This document shows positions 27,890 through 35,532 of a stretch of DNA of 64,000 nt, one piece after another. A model generated the notes under the pieces. It saw only the letters and a program-made list of their open reading frames with translations. It was not told where the DNA came from and did not search any database. Within the stretch, counting starts at the first letter, position 1. The number at the start of each line of letters is the position of its first letter. The stretch lies in contig JAFUAB010000050.1 of assembly GCA_017460885.1 (NCBI GenBank), positions 40,095-104,094 of the forward strand, written 5' to 3'. Position numbers and translations under genes: made by a program. The DNA is from Lachnospiraceae bacterium. Lineage in GTDB: Bacteria > Bacillota > Clostridia > Lachnospirales > Lachnospiraceae.

Positions 27890-29208
27890 GCGATAAACCG
27901 GTGCTTCTGCTTATAGTTCCTACGCTGCATCAGGGAGGGCAGGAACGGGTTGTTATAAGAAGTGCCCGTTTGCTGCAAAACGATTTTGATGTGACGATAA
28001 CGGTTTTTGATTCCTCCGATAAGGGATATGATACGGAGGGGCTGAATATAGTGGATCTTAATGTCCCTGCTTCTTCGGGGCTGGTTTTCAAAGCTGTAAA
28101 TATATTAAAGCGTAGAGTCAGACTCGCCGCTTTGAAGAAAAAACTGAAACCGGATATTTCATACAGTTACGGTCCAAGTGCGAATATTATCAATGCTCTT
28201 ACAGCGGTTCCCGGTGAAGCTACATGGTGCGGTCTGAGAAATTATATGGATATGACTGCAGAAAACCAAATGAGGTTGTTTATCCGGAAATCGGATTTGA
28301 TAGTATGCTGTTCCAGAGATATCGAGACTGCGGTGATAAGAAGGTTTGGTCTGGCCGGGGCTGATGATGAAAATGATTACGGTGCACCGTCAGGCAAACA
28401 GAGAGCGCGTACCTGCGTACTCTATAATCTCTATGACTATGATGAGATAAAGAGACTGGCGATAGCGGAAGAACCCGATCCGATGATCCCGCTGACAATG
28501 GGCGAAAGCGGAAAAAAGATCAAGTATATCATGACAATGGGCCGTGATGATGATCAGAAAATGTACTGGCATATGATCAAGGTATTTAAACTTGTCTTAA
28601 CCAGAGTCCCGGAGGCGCGTCTTGTCATTATGGGATCGGGAACTTTTGAATCCTTTAAACGGATGGCAAAGAACCTTGGGATATACGATCAGATAATATT
28701 CGCCGGACAGCAGTCCAATCCTTACAAGTATCTCAAATATGGAGATATATTCTGGATGACGTCCAGAAACGAGGGCTTCCCCAATGCGTTAGTGGAGGCT
28801 ATGGCGATGGGACTGGTACCGGTATCGACCAACTGTTTTACAGGACCCGCGGAGATCCTGATTGAATATGGTGACGTATTCAGCTGCTCGGGAAAACTAA
28901 GGGAAATACAGCATTCCAGACACGTGATCAGTGCTTCTGATTCGCAGGTCGAATCCAGACCTGTGGCGATATATGGGGAATACGGAATTCTTACTCCCGC
29001 AATGAGCAGGGAAAGAGATATGGATTTTGCCCATTTTGAAGATGAACATTACAATCTTGCCGAAGTGTTGATAGATCTTCTCGGAAACGAAAAAATGATC
29101 TCGGATTACAGGAATGCGACCGGGATGAGATCATTAAAATACAGCTATGAGGAATATCGCAAGAGTTTTATGTATCTGGCCAGTGTTTCAACGGGAAAAT
29201 TCCGCTGA
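27886..29208 (+). CDS. GT4 family glycosyltransferase
   Basis: 440 aa. The N-terminal loop VPTLHQGGQERVVIRSARLL and C-terminal MTMGRDDDQKMYWHMIKVF, LVIMGSGTF and SRNEGFPNALVEAMAMGLVPVS identify a GT4 GT-B enzyme. Longer than most because of an insertion of about 45 residues after the donor site (between about 330 and 385) that carries no motif I know. It overlaps the deacetylase gene by four bases, suggesting that the two act on the same sugar, for example deacetylation of an N-acetylhexosamine added by this or the next enzyme. Confidence 0.86.
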   Translation: MSDKPVLLLIVPTLHQGGQERVVIRSARLLQNDFDVTITVFDSSDKGYDTEGLNIVDLNVPASSGLVFKAVNILKRRVRLAALKKKLKPDISYSYGPSANIINALTAVPGEATWCGLRNYMDMTAENQMRLFIRKSDLIVCCSRDIETAVIRRFGLAGADDENDYGAPSGKQRARTCVLYNLYDYDEIKRLAIAEEPDPMIPLTMGESGKKIKYIMTMGRDDDQKMYWHMIKVFKLVLTRVPEARLVIMGSGTFESFKRMAKNLGIYDQIIFAGQQSNPYKYLKYGDIFWMTSRNEGFPNALVEAMAMGLVPVSTNCFTGPAEILIEYGDVFSCSGKLREIQHSRHVISASDSQVESRPVAIYGEYGILTPAMSRERDMDFAHFEDEHYNLAEVLIDLLGNEKMISDYRNATGMRSLKYSYEEYRKSFMYLASVSTGKFR

Positions 29209-29237
29209 GATCGTTTTGAGGAGTACTACTATCATCT

Positions 29238-30377
29238 ATGAACGCTGAAATCAGTAAAAAACGCAGGATACTCTTTCATATCAACTGTCTCGAACATGGA
29301 GGAGCGGAGCGTGTTGTATCCAATCTTGCCAATAAGTTTGCAAAAGAAGGATATGATGTTACCGTCGCGGTTGAATGGATCGGCAAGAATGAATATGAAC
29401 TGGATCCGCGTATCGATCATGTGATGATCGGTATATCGGATTCCGAAAAATCCAAAGGGCGTATTTCTCAATATCTGCTCAGAATAAAGCACCTTAAACA
29501 TTGTATAAAAAAAGCGGAACCCGACATTGTGATCGCATTTGCGCATCTGGCAATCTATCGTGCTCTGATGGCAACGATAGGAACGAAGGTGCCTGTGCTG
29601 ATTTCGATCAGAACCAATCCGATAGGACATTATGATGGCCGTATGGATAAGCTTATGATCCCAATCCTGTTTCCGCGTGCTGCCGGCTGCGTATTTCAGA
29701 CGACCGGACAAAAGGATTTTTTTAAGCCTTATCTGCAGGATAATTCCAGGATCATATTAAACCCGCTTAGTGAAAAATATATTGGAGCAGAAGCCCCATC
29801 AGTTCGCCGTAAGTGCGTCGTTCAATCCGGGCGAATAGTTGATTTTAAGTATCAGCCTATGCTTGTGGACGCTTTTATGGATGTACACGATAAGCATCCG
29901 GACTGGTCGCTGGAGATATATGGTGGTGATTCCGGAGATGGTACGTGGGAAATACTGGAAGAAAAGATTCAAAAATATAACGCCGGTGATTACATCAGAC
30001 TGATGGGAGATTCCGATTCCCTCGAAAGAGATCTGAACGACGCAGGTCTGTATGCTTTTTCCTCCGAATGGGAAGGCCTGCCGAATGCGCTTCTTGAAGC
30101 GATGGCGCTTGGTTTGCCGGTTGTATCCACGGATTGCCCTTGCGGAGGACCGGCAACCCTTATCACTGATGAAGTAAATGGTCTGTTGGTGCCTGTAAAG
30201 GATAAGGATGCTTTGGCAGCAGGCATGTTAAGGCTGATCGAAGATGGCGAATTGGCTGATAAGCTGGGAGACAATGCCCGAAAGATAGTTGAGAGAGCAC
30301 ATCCGGACGTTGTTTACAGACAATGGGCCGAATACATAGAAGAAATAATAGGGAATCATTCTTCTAAAACGAAATAA
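29238..30377 (+). CDS. GT4 family glycosyltransferase (GalNAc/PglH-like type)
   Basis: 379 aa. ILFHINCLEHGGAERVVSNL is the N-terminal motif common in PglA/PglH/PglJ-like and TuaC-like enzymes; SGRIVDFKYQPMLVDAF, EIYGGDSGDG and SSEWEGLPNALLEAMALGLPVV complete the GT4 site. GAGGAG is present upstream but 14 bases from ATG 29238, longer than usual. The 3' end overlaps the 3' end of the minus-strand SGNH gene by 22 bases. Likely adds a hexosamine to the lipid-linked unit; specificity is inferred only from similarity of the N terminus. Confidence 0.86.
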   Translation: MNAEISKKRRILFHINCLEHGGAERVVSNLANKFAKEGYDVTVAVEWIGKNEYELDPRIDHVMIGISDSEKSKGRISQYLLRIKHLKHCIKKAEPDIVIAFAHLAIYRALMATIGTKVPVLISIRTNPIGHYDGRMDKLMIPILFPRAAGCVFQTTGQKDFFKPYLQDNSRIILNPLSEKYIGAEAPSVRRKCVVQSGRIVDFKYQPMLVDAFMDVHDKHPDWSLEIYGGDSGDGTWEILEEKIQKYNAGDYIRLMGDSDSLERDLNDAGLYAFSSEWEGLPNALLEAMALGLPVVSTDCPCGGPATLITDEVNGLLVPVKDKDALAAGMLRLIEDGELADKLGDNARKIVERAHPDVVYRQWAEYIEEIIGNHSSKTK

Positions 30378-31474
30378 TCCTTTTCCTCTATACGGCGGTC
30401 TATTGTGATCAGAGCTTCTTCATATTCTTTTTGCCATTCGGTATATGCATTCTCCCATGATGCATCTTTGACCGGATCGGTCCGGTGATCAGGCAGATCA
30501 TAGTGCGCTTTCAGATAGTTCCCAAGAAAAACAGTACATTTCTCGGCTCCCGCCGCATTGGTGTGTATGCCATAATCACTGAAATCTCTGGCAAAATCGA
30601 TTCCGATCTCGTCGTAGTATCGGTTCATATCAAGCCATGTGTATCCGCGTGATTCCACAGTCTCCTTTATATGAGTAAACTTTCCGGCGTCTTCGGCTGG
30701 CATATTGTACGGAGCAAGATAAAACAGGGCATCGGTATCCAATGAATCCATTTGATCAAGAAGATCGTTTAACGCGGATTCCTGGTAGGGATCGAGTGTT
30801 GCGGGAGACGCATTATCCCATTCCTCCGGTGTTTCTATCGGACCGACCTTATCGGTGATCTTGTAACCTTTACAGGGATCGGGGCTGGTATAAGTAAGGC
30901 TCATAAACTGACTTTTGTTGATCAGACTGATCCAGTTGGAGTGGTATTTAAATATATCAAAATAATAGGTATAGCGTTTGCGGTCGTCGCTGTTTACATT
31001 CGGATGCACCAAACAGTTTATCGCGCTGATACGGTTGAAGGAGTATTTCATATTGTCTGTTACCTCGCGGGTATATCCCATATTGATGGTCAGACTGTCT
31101 TCGGCGCCGGTGTACATGCGCATTTCGAACATATAAAGCTTTGGAGACTGAGTTTTTTCAGCTTCCCTTACAAGAAATCTTCCTGCTGCCGGCCGCTGTA
31201 CATTGCTGGCAAGAGGATAGGACCTGATCCCATATTCCCCATATAACTGAGGCATCACACAACTGGAGTAGGTAGGACTTGATCCGATCATAACTACATC
31301 GAGACTGTTTTTCGGCTCTGCGTAAAAACCCATAAAACGGGTCTTGGTATCTCCTGCCGGTCTGATCATATATGTAAGAGCTGTCAGTACTATCACAAAG
31401 ATCAGGACAAAGATGATCGGTCCCATAGGCTTACTGAATATAATATGCTTTTTAATGACTGTGTTTTCACTCAT
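30356..31474 (-). CDS. SGNH/DltD-like membrane-anchored acyltransferase partner
   Basis: 372 aa. One N-terminal transmembrane segment (about 18-37), then an outer domain with SGNH hydrolase features: VVMIGSSPTYSS (block I, Ser), and DYGIHTNAAGAEK near the C terminus with the Asp-x2-His-type dyad. Such proteins (DltD, AlgX/AlgJ, PatB) work with an MBOAT protein to move acyl groups to a polymer outside the membrane. It lies three bases after the MBOAT gene on the same strand, with AGGGA nine bases before ATG 31474. The acyl group could be acetyl or, given the nearby FkbH/ACP pair, a glyceryl-type acyl; that link is inference. Confidence 0.78.
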   Translation of the reverse strand: MSENTVIKKHIIFSKPMGPIIFVLIFVIVLTALTYMIRPAGDTKTRFMGFYAEPKNSLDVVMIGSSPTYSSCVMPQLYGEYGIRSYPLASNVQRPAAGRFLVREAEKTQSPKLYMFEMRMYTGAEDSLTINMGYTREVTDNMKYSFNRISAINCLVHPNVNSDDRKRYTYYFDIFKYHSNWISLINKSQFMSLTYTSPDPCKGYKITDKVGPIETPEEWDNASPATLDPYQESALNDLLDQMDSLDTDALFYLAPYNMPAEDAGKFTHIKETVESRGYTWLDMNRYYDEIGIDFARDFSDYGIHTNAAGAEKCTVFLGNYLKAHYDLPDHRTDPVKDASWENAYTEWQKEYEEALITIDRRIEEKDYFVLEE

Positions 31475-31477
31475 CTG

Positions 31478-33007
31478 TCAGAATCCCTGGTATATAAATT
31501 CCGCTGAACTGTATTCCGGACCATATTGTGCGGTAAGTATAACGAAGAAAAGGAACAGCATCCATATTGTGTATCGGACCGGAATAGTGTGCCGCGCTAT
31601 CCTGTCGCGCATATCGGTTTTGGTAAGTATGCTTATCAGACTGACAACAAGCATAAGTATTATTGAAAATATAAGTATTCCCAATTCCACATAATTCCAG
31701 CCTATAATGGTTACGTCGGAAAATGCACGTATGCCCCGTTCGGACAGGCCTTTCATAAGAGTGCCTGCCAGATAGGGGATGATGGATTCGGAGCCATTAA
31801 CAGATTTCCTGAACATACGTAATGCGTCGGTTACAGAGGCTGAGCGAAAGAATGCATTTCCGATGTTGACCAGAAGAAATGTACGGATGATCCGGATGAA
31901 TTGCAAGGTTTTGCAGTCGGAGTTGATGTTCAGTCGCTGCCAAAGCTTTGAAAAAGGAGATTTCAGGCTTTCCTCCATAACAATAAAGAACCAGTGAAGC
32001 AGCCCCGAGCCTAATACGAATGTCATTTTCCCGCCATGCCATAACCCAACCAAAAGCCAGAGTATAAACATGGCTATAAACGTGGATATCTGTTTGCCTG
32101 CGCGTTTTCCGAGCTTACTTTTGAGCTTTGTCTGCATAGAGGTGTAGGCTTTTGTTCTGAGGATCGGATAAAAAACATATTCCCTGAACCATAATCCCAG
32201 CGTTATATGCCATCTCCTCCAGTATTCGGATATTGTAGGAGCCAGAAACGGGGCGTTGAAGTTTTCAGGCAGAAAGATTCCCAAAGCTTGTGACATGCCG
32301 AGAACTATATCCATTAAACCTGAAAAGTCGGAATATAACTGGATGGTAAATAAGAGGATAGCAATAAAGACATTAAACCCGCCAAAAGTGTTGGGATCAG
32401 AAAACATAACAGACACAATGACTCCGAGCCGTTCGGATATTACCAGTTTCTTAAAAAACCCCCACAGCATACGCTGCAGACCGTAAATAACCCGCTTCGG
32501 ATCAAATGCGTGCTTAGCAAAAAAACTTTCGGAAATTTCTCTGTACTGCATTATCGGACCGGATACGAGAGCCGGAAAATACATACCGAAAGCGAGAAGC
32601 TTTAACGGATTCTTTTGGAGCTTTGATATCCCGTTATATACATCAACCATATATCCGATCAGAGTAAAGGTGTAATAAGAGAGTCCCAAAGGGATCAGTA
32701 ATTCGGATATATTTATAAAACGGAGATACTTAAGTATGATCAAAACCGAAAGGAGCAGTATTATTCCTATAACAAGGACTGCTTTTCGCCTTGAAACCTT
32801 TTCGGTAGCTGTTATGAGACGTGTACAGATATATACGACTGTAATACTGAGCAAAGGATATATTATAAGCACAGGATTACCGCTCAGCAGATAATATATT
32901 ATATTACTTACGAAAATTATGCCCCACTGGTATTTGCCGGGGACAGTATAGTAAACGACCAATATGACCGCAAAAGCGCATAGAAAATAAAAATCCGTGA
33001 AATTCAT
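31478..33007 (-). CDS. MBOAT family O-acyltransferase (AlgI/DltB-like)
   Basis: 509 aa, 10-12 hydrophobic segments. The MBOAT core is plain: FTIQLYSDFSGLMDIVLGMS, then APTISEYWRRWHITLGLWFR and the catalytic His in LLVGLWHGGKMTFVL. It moves an activated acyl group across the membrane to the partner protein that follows it (30356-31474). The N terminus has FSNIIYYLLSG and GLSYYTF, as in AlgI. No ribosome site precedes ATG 33007; a TATAAT lies nine bases upstream on the minus strand, so the mRNA may be leaderless. Confidence 0.9.
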   Translation of the reverse strand: MNFTDFYFLCAFAVILVVYYTVPGKYQWGIIFVSNIIYYLLSGNPVLIIYPLLSITVVYICTRLITATEKVSRRKAVLVIGIILLLSVLIILKYLRFINISELLIPLGLSYYTFTLIGYMVDVYNGISKLQKNPLKLLAFGMYFPALVSGPIMQYREISESFFAKHAFDPKRVIYGLQRMLWGFFKKLVISERLGVIVSVMFSDPNTFGGFNVFIAILLFTIQLYSDFSGLMDIVLGMSQALGIFLPENFNAPFLAPTISEYWRRWHITLGLWFREYVFYPILRTKAYTSMQTKLKSKLGKRAGKQISTFIAMFILWLLVGLWHGGKMTFVLGSGLLHWFFIVMEESLKSPFSKLWQRLNINSDCKTLQFIRIIRTFLLVNIGNAFFRSASVTDALRMFRKSVNGSESIIPYLAGTLMKGLSERGIRAFSDVTIIGWNYVELGILIFSIILMLVVSLISILTKTDMRDRIARHTIPVRYTIWMLFLFFVILTAQYGPEYSSAEFIYQGF

Positions 33008-33016
33008 ATCTTTATT

Positions 33017-33022
33017 ATTATA
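33017..33022 (-). promoter_or_regulatory. -10 box of the MBOAT gene, near-leaderless
   Basis: TATAAT on the minus strand at 33022-33017, nine bases before ATG 33007. There is no Shine-Dalgarno sequence between them. No convincing -35 box is visible. Confidence 0.4.
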
Positions 33023-33104
33023 AATGAAAAAGGCAATGATTACTACATCGGACTTGAATTATCCCGATACAGTATTGCCGTGTAGGACTGTTATATGGAA
33101 AATA

Positions 33105-33189
33105 TGCTATACTAAAAAAAGACTGATTAAGTCAGTGTTTCTCTTTCTCTACGGAAAGACTGATTAAAACAGCCTTTCGGTAGCAGTCT
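33105..33189 (+). promoter_or_regulatory. Extended -10 promoter and structured leader of the Wzy-like gene
   Basis: TGC-TATACT (hexamer 33108-33113) is an extended -10. Downstream, AAAGACTGATTAA occurs twice (33118-33130 and 33155-33167). The first copy folds as ACTGA/TCAGT (33122-33136) and is followed by a pyrimidine-rich run; the second AGACTG (33157-33162) pairs with CAGTCT (33184-33189). The first copy could pair with the same distal CAGTCT, so the two folds exclude each other, as in an attenuator. This is read by eye, without energy calculation. The rest of 33008-33207 is AT-rich without other signals. Confidence 0.35.
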
Positions 33190-33207
33190 CCGGCGGGATG
33201 TGTCACG

Positions 33208-34875
33208 TTGACGCGCTTGCAAAAAACTGGAGTGATCGGACGGACAGTAGTGTTTAGATTAAATAAAGAACAAAGAACCGCATATTGTGAAGTAATATAT
33301 CTGGTGTATTTTGCTGTCATGATCAGTGCGCGGGCATTGGGAATGTATGAGGGTACGACTGTTTATACGGCTGTACTTTTGATTGCGATCTTTCTGTTCG
33401 GATGCAAGATCCTTATGACAGATCATACCATGGCCGAATATGTCGTGATAGGTGCATTGATGGGCATATCGGGAGTTGTTTATCTTCATACCGGGGAGAA
33501 GGGGCTTATTGTATGTTTTATGACAGTCCTGGGGATGAAATATGTCAATCATTATAAGGTTATCAGGATCGGAACCGTCTGTGCGGCAGTATGCATCATA
33601 TTCAGGATCATTACGGGAGTGTTCGGTATCCTTCCCGAGAAATATTACCCACAGGTTCGTGATGGAGTCGGATTGATGTTCAGACACAGCCTGGGATACG
33701 CTCATCCTAATACTCTGCATATGAACGTGCTTATGCTGAGCATGCTTATCATATATCTGCTGACTTCATGGCTGAAGTATGGCGATCCGGCTATGAATGC
33801 ACGTGACAGACTTCTGACGTTGCTGTCTGTTTCTGTCATTGTAATGGGTTTCAATTATTATGTGTTTATGTATTCCGGAAGCAGGACCGGCCTGCTTGCA
33901 TCTGCAGCTTTCCTGATCGTTAATCTCTGGTTTTTCCTGAGGCCGGAGCCGGGACTGCCTGAGAAGCTTGTCTGCTATGCTGCGTATCCGACAGTCTGTT
34001 TTATTGCGATCGTATTGCCGTTTATCCTGCCCGATTCCGTATTTGATAAGATAGACCGCACGATATTTACTACAAGATTCAGTATTGCCAGATATTATAT
34101 GAGTAATAACAGTATTTCCGTATGGGGGATCAGACTTAATAATCCCTTGCCGGAGTACAGGACATACGGGCTTGATATGTCACATATGTATCTTTTCCTC
34201 CAACTCGGACTGGTGGCATTTGCGACAGTCAGTATTATGACTATGGTCTTCGTATATCGCGCATTATCCAAAAAGATGATGTGTGAGATGGCTGTTTTGC
34301 TGGGAACACTTTTTGCCGGAATATGGGAACCGTTCCTGTATAATCTCGGCTTCAAAAATATAACATATGTATTTATGGGTGCTTTGCTTTACGAGATCAC
34401 ATCACGGCAGGAATATGTAATAAAATGGAAAACAGATAACGGCGCAGTATCATTTAAGAGATCTATGGTGGAAATTCTTAATCCGCGGGCCTTGCTATGG
34501 CTTATGGCGATATCTGTGATGACCGGCACAGCTGTTTCTGCTGTCTGGATCGCGGCTACTCCGCCCCCGACAGCTTTATACGGTAATCTTTCACAGGATG
34601 AGAGCGGACAGGGATTTGGCATGGAGGAACTGTATCTGACTGCTGAAGATATAAGACAGCTTAAGGATCAGGGTGATATGATCATCGGCTATAATGACAG
34701 CAGAACACCCATGTACCGATATGATTCGGGAATAGCCGAGATGGAATATCGCAAGAAAGCTTTGAGTGTTGGCGTATGGACGGGAACCATGACCGCGATC
34801 GTAATGGGAGTCTTTATATATCCGAGGATCAGGAAGAAATATAAAACAAATGCGGGATCGGATAAGAAGAGGTAA
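33208..34875 (+). CDS. Wzy-like O-antigen/exopolysaccharide polymerase
   Basis: 555 aa, about 12 hydrophobic segments with a long outer loop holding RHSLGYAHPNTLHMNVLML and, after it, YVFMYSGSRTGLLASAAFL: the H-P-N and GSRTG motifs are typical of polymerases and ligases of the Wzy/WaaL type. The C-terminal about 110 residues, beyond a final helix, are an extra outer domain plus one more helix. It probably joins the repeat units flipped by the Wzx protein at 4767. The start codon is not ATG: TTG 33208 or GTG 33250 are candidates, because the first Met lies within the first helix. Confidence 0.75.
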   Translation: MTRLQKTGVIGRTVVFRLNKEQRTAYCEVIYLVYFAVMISARALGMYEGTTVYTAVLLIAIFLFGCKILMTDHTMAEYVVIGALMGISGVVYLHTGEKGLIVCFMTVLGMKYVNHYKVIRIGTVCAAVCIIFRIITGVFGILPEKYYPQVRDGVGLMFRHSLGYAHPNTLHMNVLMLSMLIIYLLTSWLKYGDPAMNARDRLLTLLSVSVIVMGFNYYVFMYSGSRTGLLASAAFLIVNLWFFLRPEPGLPEKLVCYAAYPTVCFIAIVLPFILPDSVFDKIDRTIFTTRFSIARYYMSNNSISVWGIRLNNPLPEYRTYGLDMSHMYLFLQLGLVAFATVSIMTMVFVYRALSKKMMCEMAVLLGTLFAGIWEPFLYNLGFKNITYVFMGALLYEITSRQEYVIKWKTDNGAVSFKRSMVEILNPRALLWLMAISVMTGTAVSAVWIAATPPPTALYGNLSQDESGQGFGMEELYLTAEDIRQLKDQGDMIIGYNDSRTPMYRYDSGIAEMEYRKKALSVGVWTGTMTAIVMGVFIYPRIRKKYKTNAGSDKKR

Positions 34876-34877
34876 AT

Positions 34878-35279
34878 ATGATTTCAACATTAAAAATCCA
34901 CCATATCGGATATCTTGTTAAGAAAATAGAAAAAGCTCAAAGTCAGTTCCTGACGCTGGGCTATCAGGTCGTAAGCAAAATCTGCCGTGATGAATATCGT
35001 AAGGTAGATATTCTGTTTATGGAAAAGGACGGTTACAGGATCGAACTGGTCAGTCCGTATTCGGAGGATTCCGTTGTTTACGGGCTTATGAGCAGATATA
35101 AAAACAGTCCGTATCATATATGCTATGAAACGGACGATTTGGAAACCACTGCGGCCGAACTGTGCAGCGATGGCTTTACAGCGATAGACGAAGCAACACC
35201 GGCTCCGGCGATAAAGGGCCGCAGAGTACAGTTTCTGATGGGTCGTTATTCGGGAATGATCGAGTTATTGGAGAATTAA
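34878..35279 (+). CDS. VOC (glyoxalase) superfamily protein, methylmalonyl-CoA epimerase-like
   Basis: 133 aa, the usual size of a one-chain VOC protein with two beta-alpha-beta-beta-beta repeats. KIHHIGYLVKKIEKAQ supplies the first metal His, YRIELVSPY the Glu, SPYHICYETDD the second His, and GMIELLEN the last Glu: the H-E-H-E set of methylmalonyl-CoA epimerase and glyoxalase I. Its end overlaps the end of the minus-strand ACP gene by 15 bases. Next to FkbH and ACP it could epimerise or remodel an acyl thioester; that is inferred from position only. Confidence 0.8.
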   Translation: MISTLKIHHIGYLVKKIEKAQSQFLTLGYQVVSKICRDEYRKVDILFMEKDGYRIELVSPYSEDSVVYGLMSRYKNSPYHICYETDDLETTAAELCSDGFTAIDEATPAPAIKGRRVQFLMGRYSGMIELLEN

Positions 35280-35510
35280 TTCTTCTATGATATTCACCAT
35301 CTCACCGACATTCTTCATGGTCACGATCTGTCCCATATTGAATTTGATGCCAAACTGCTGTTCAACGGCAGCGATCAGATTGATATGCTCCAGAGAATCC
35401 CAGTCTTCGATATCATCCGATGTGGTCTCGTCATTAACGGTAATGGATTCGTCATCGAATACATCCCTGAATACCTCGTTCAAGTCGGCGTAAATCTCTT
35501 CTCTTGTCAT
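35265..35510 (-). CDS. Acyl carrier protein
   Basis: 81 aa. DWDSLEHINLI has the Ser (S39) that receives the 4'-phosphopantetheine arm; the rest is the acidic four-helix pattern of ACPs. The sequence is not that of a fatty-acid ACP (no GADSLD), but of the stand-alone ACPs that pair with FkbH proteins. A strong ribosome site GAGAGGAG lies six bases before ATG 35510. It follows the fkbH-like gene by 22 bases on the same strand, so it is expected to be its carrier. A PPTase must act from elsewhere. Confidence 0.92.
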   Translation of the reverse strand: MTREEIYADLNEVFRDVFDDESITVNDETTSDDIEDWDSLEHINLIAAVEQQFGIKFNMGQIVTMKNVGEMVNIIEELILQ

Positions 35511-35532
35511 TGATAGCTCCTCTCGTTAACGT

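Noticed and set aside
33118-33150. Hairpin considered as a true terminator
   Set aside because: Only five continuous base pairs and a mixed C/T run; treated as part of a possible leader structure instead.
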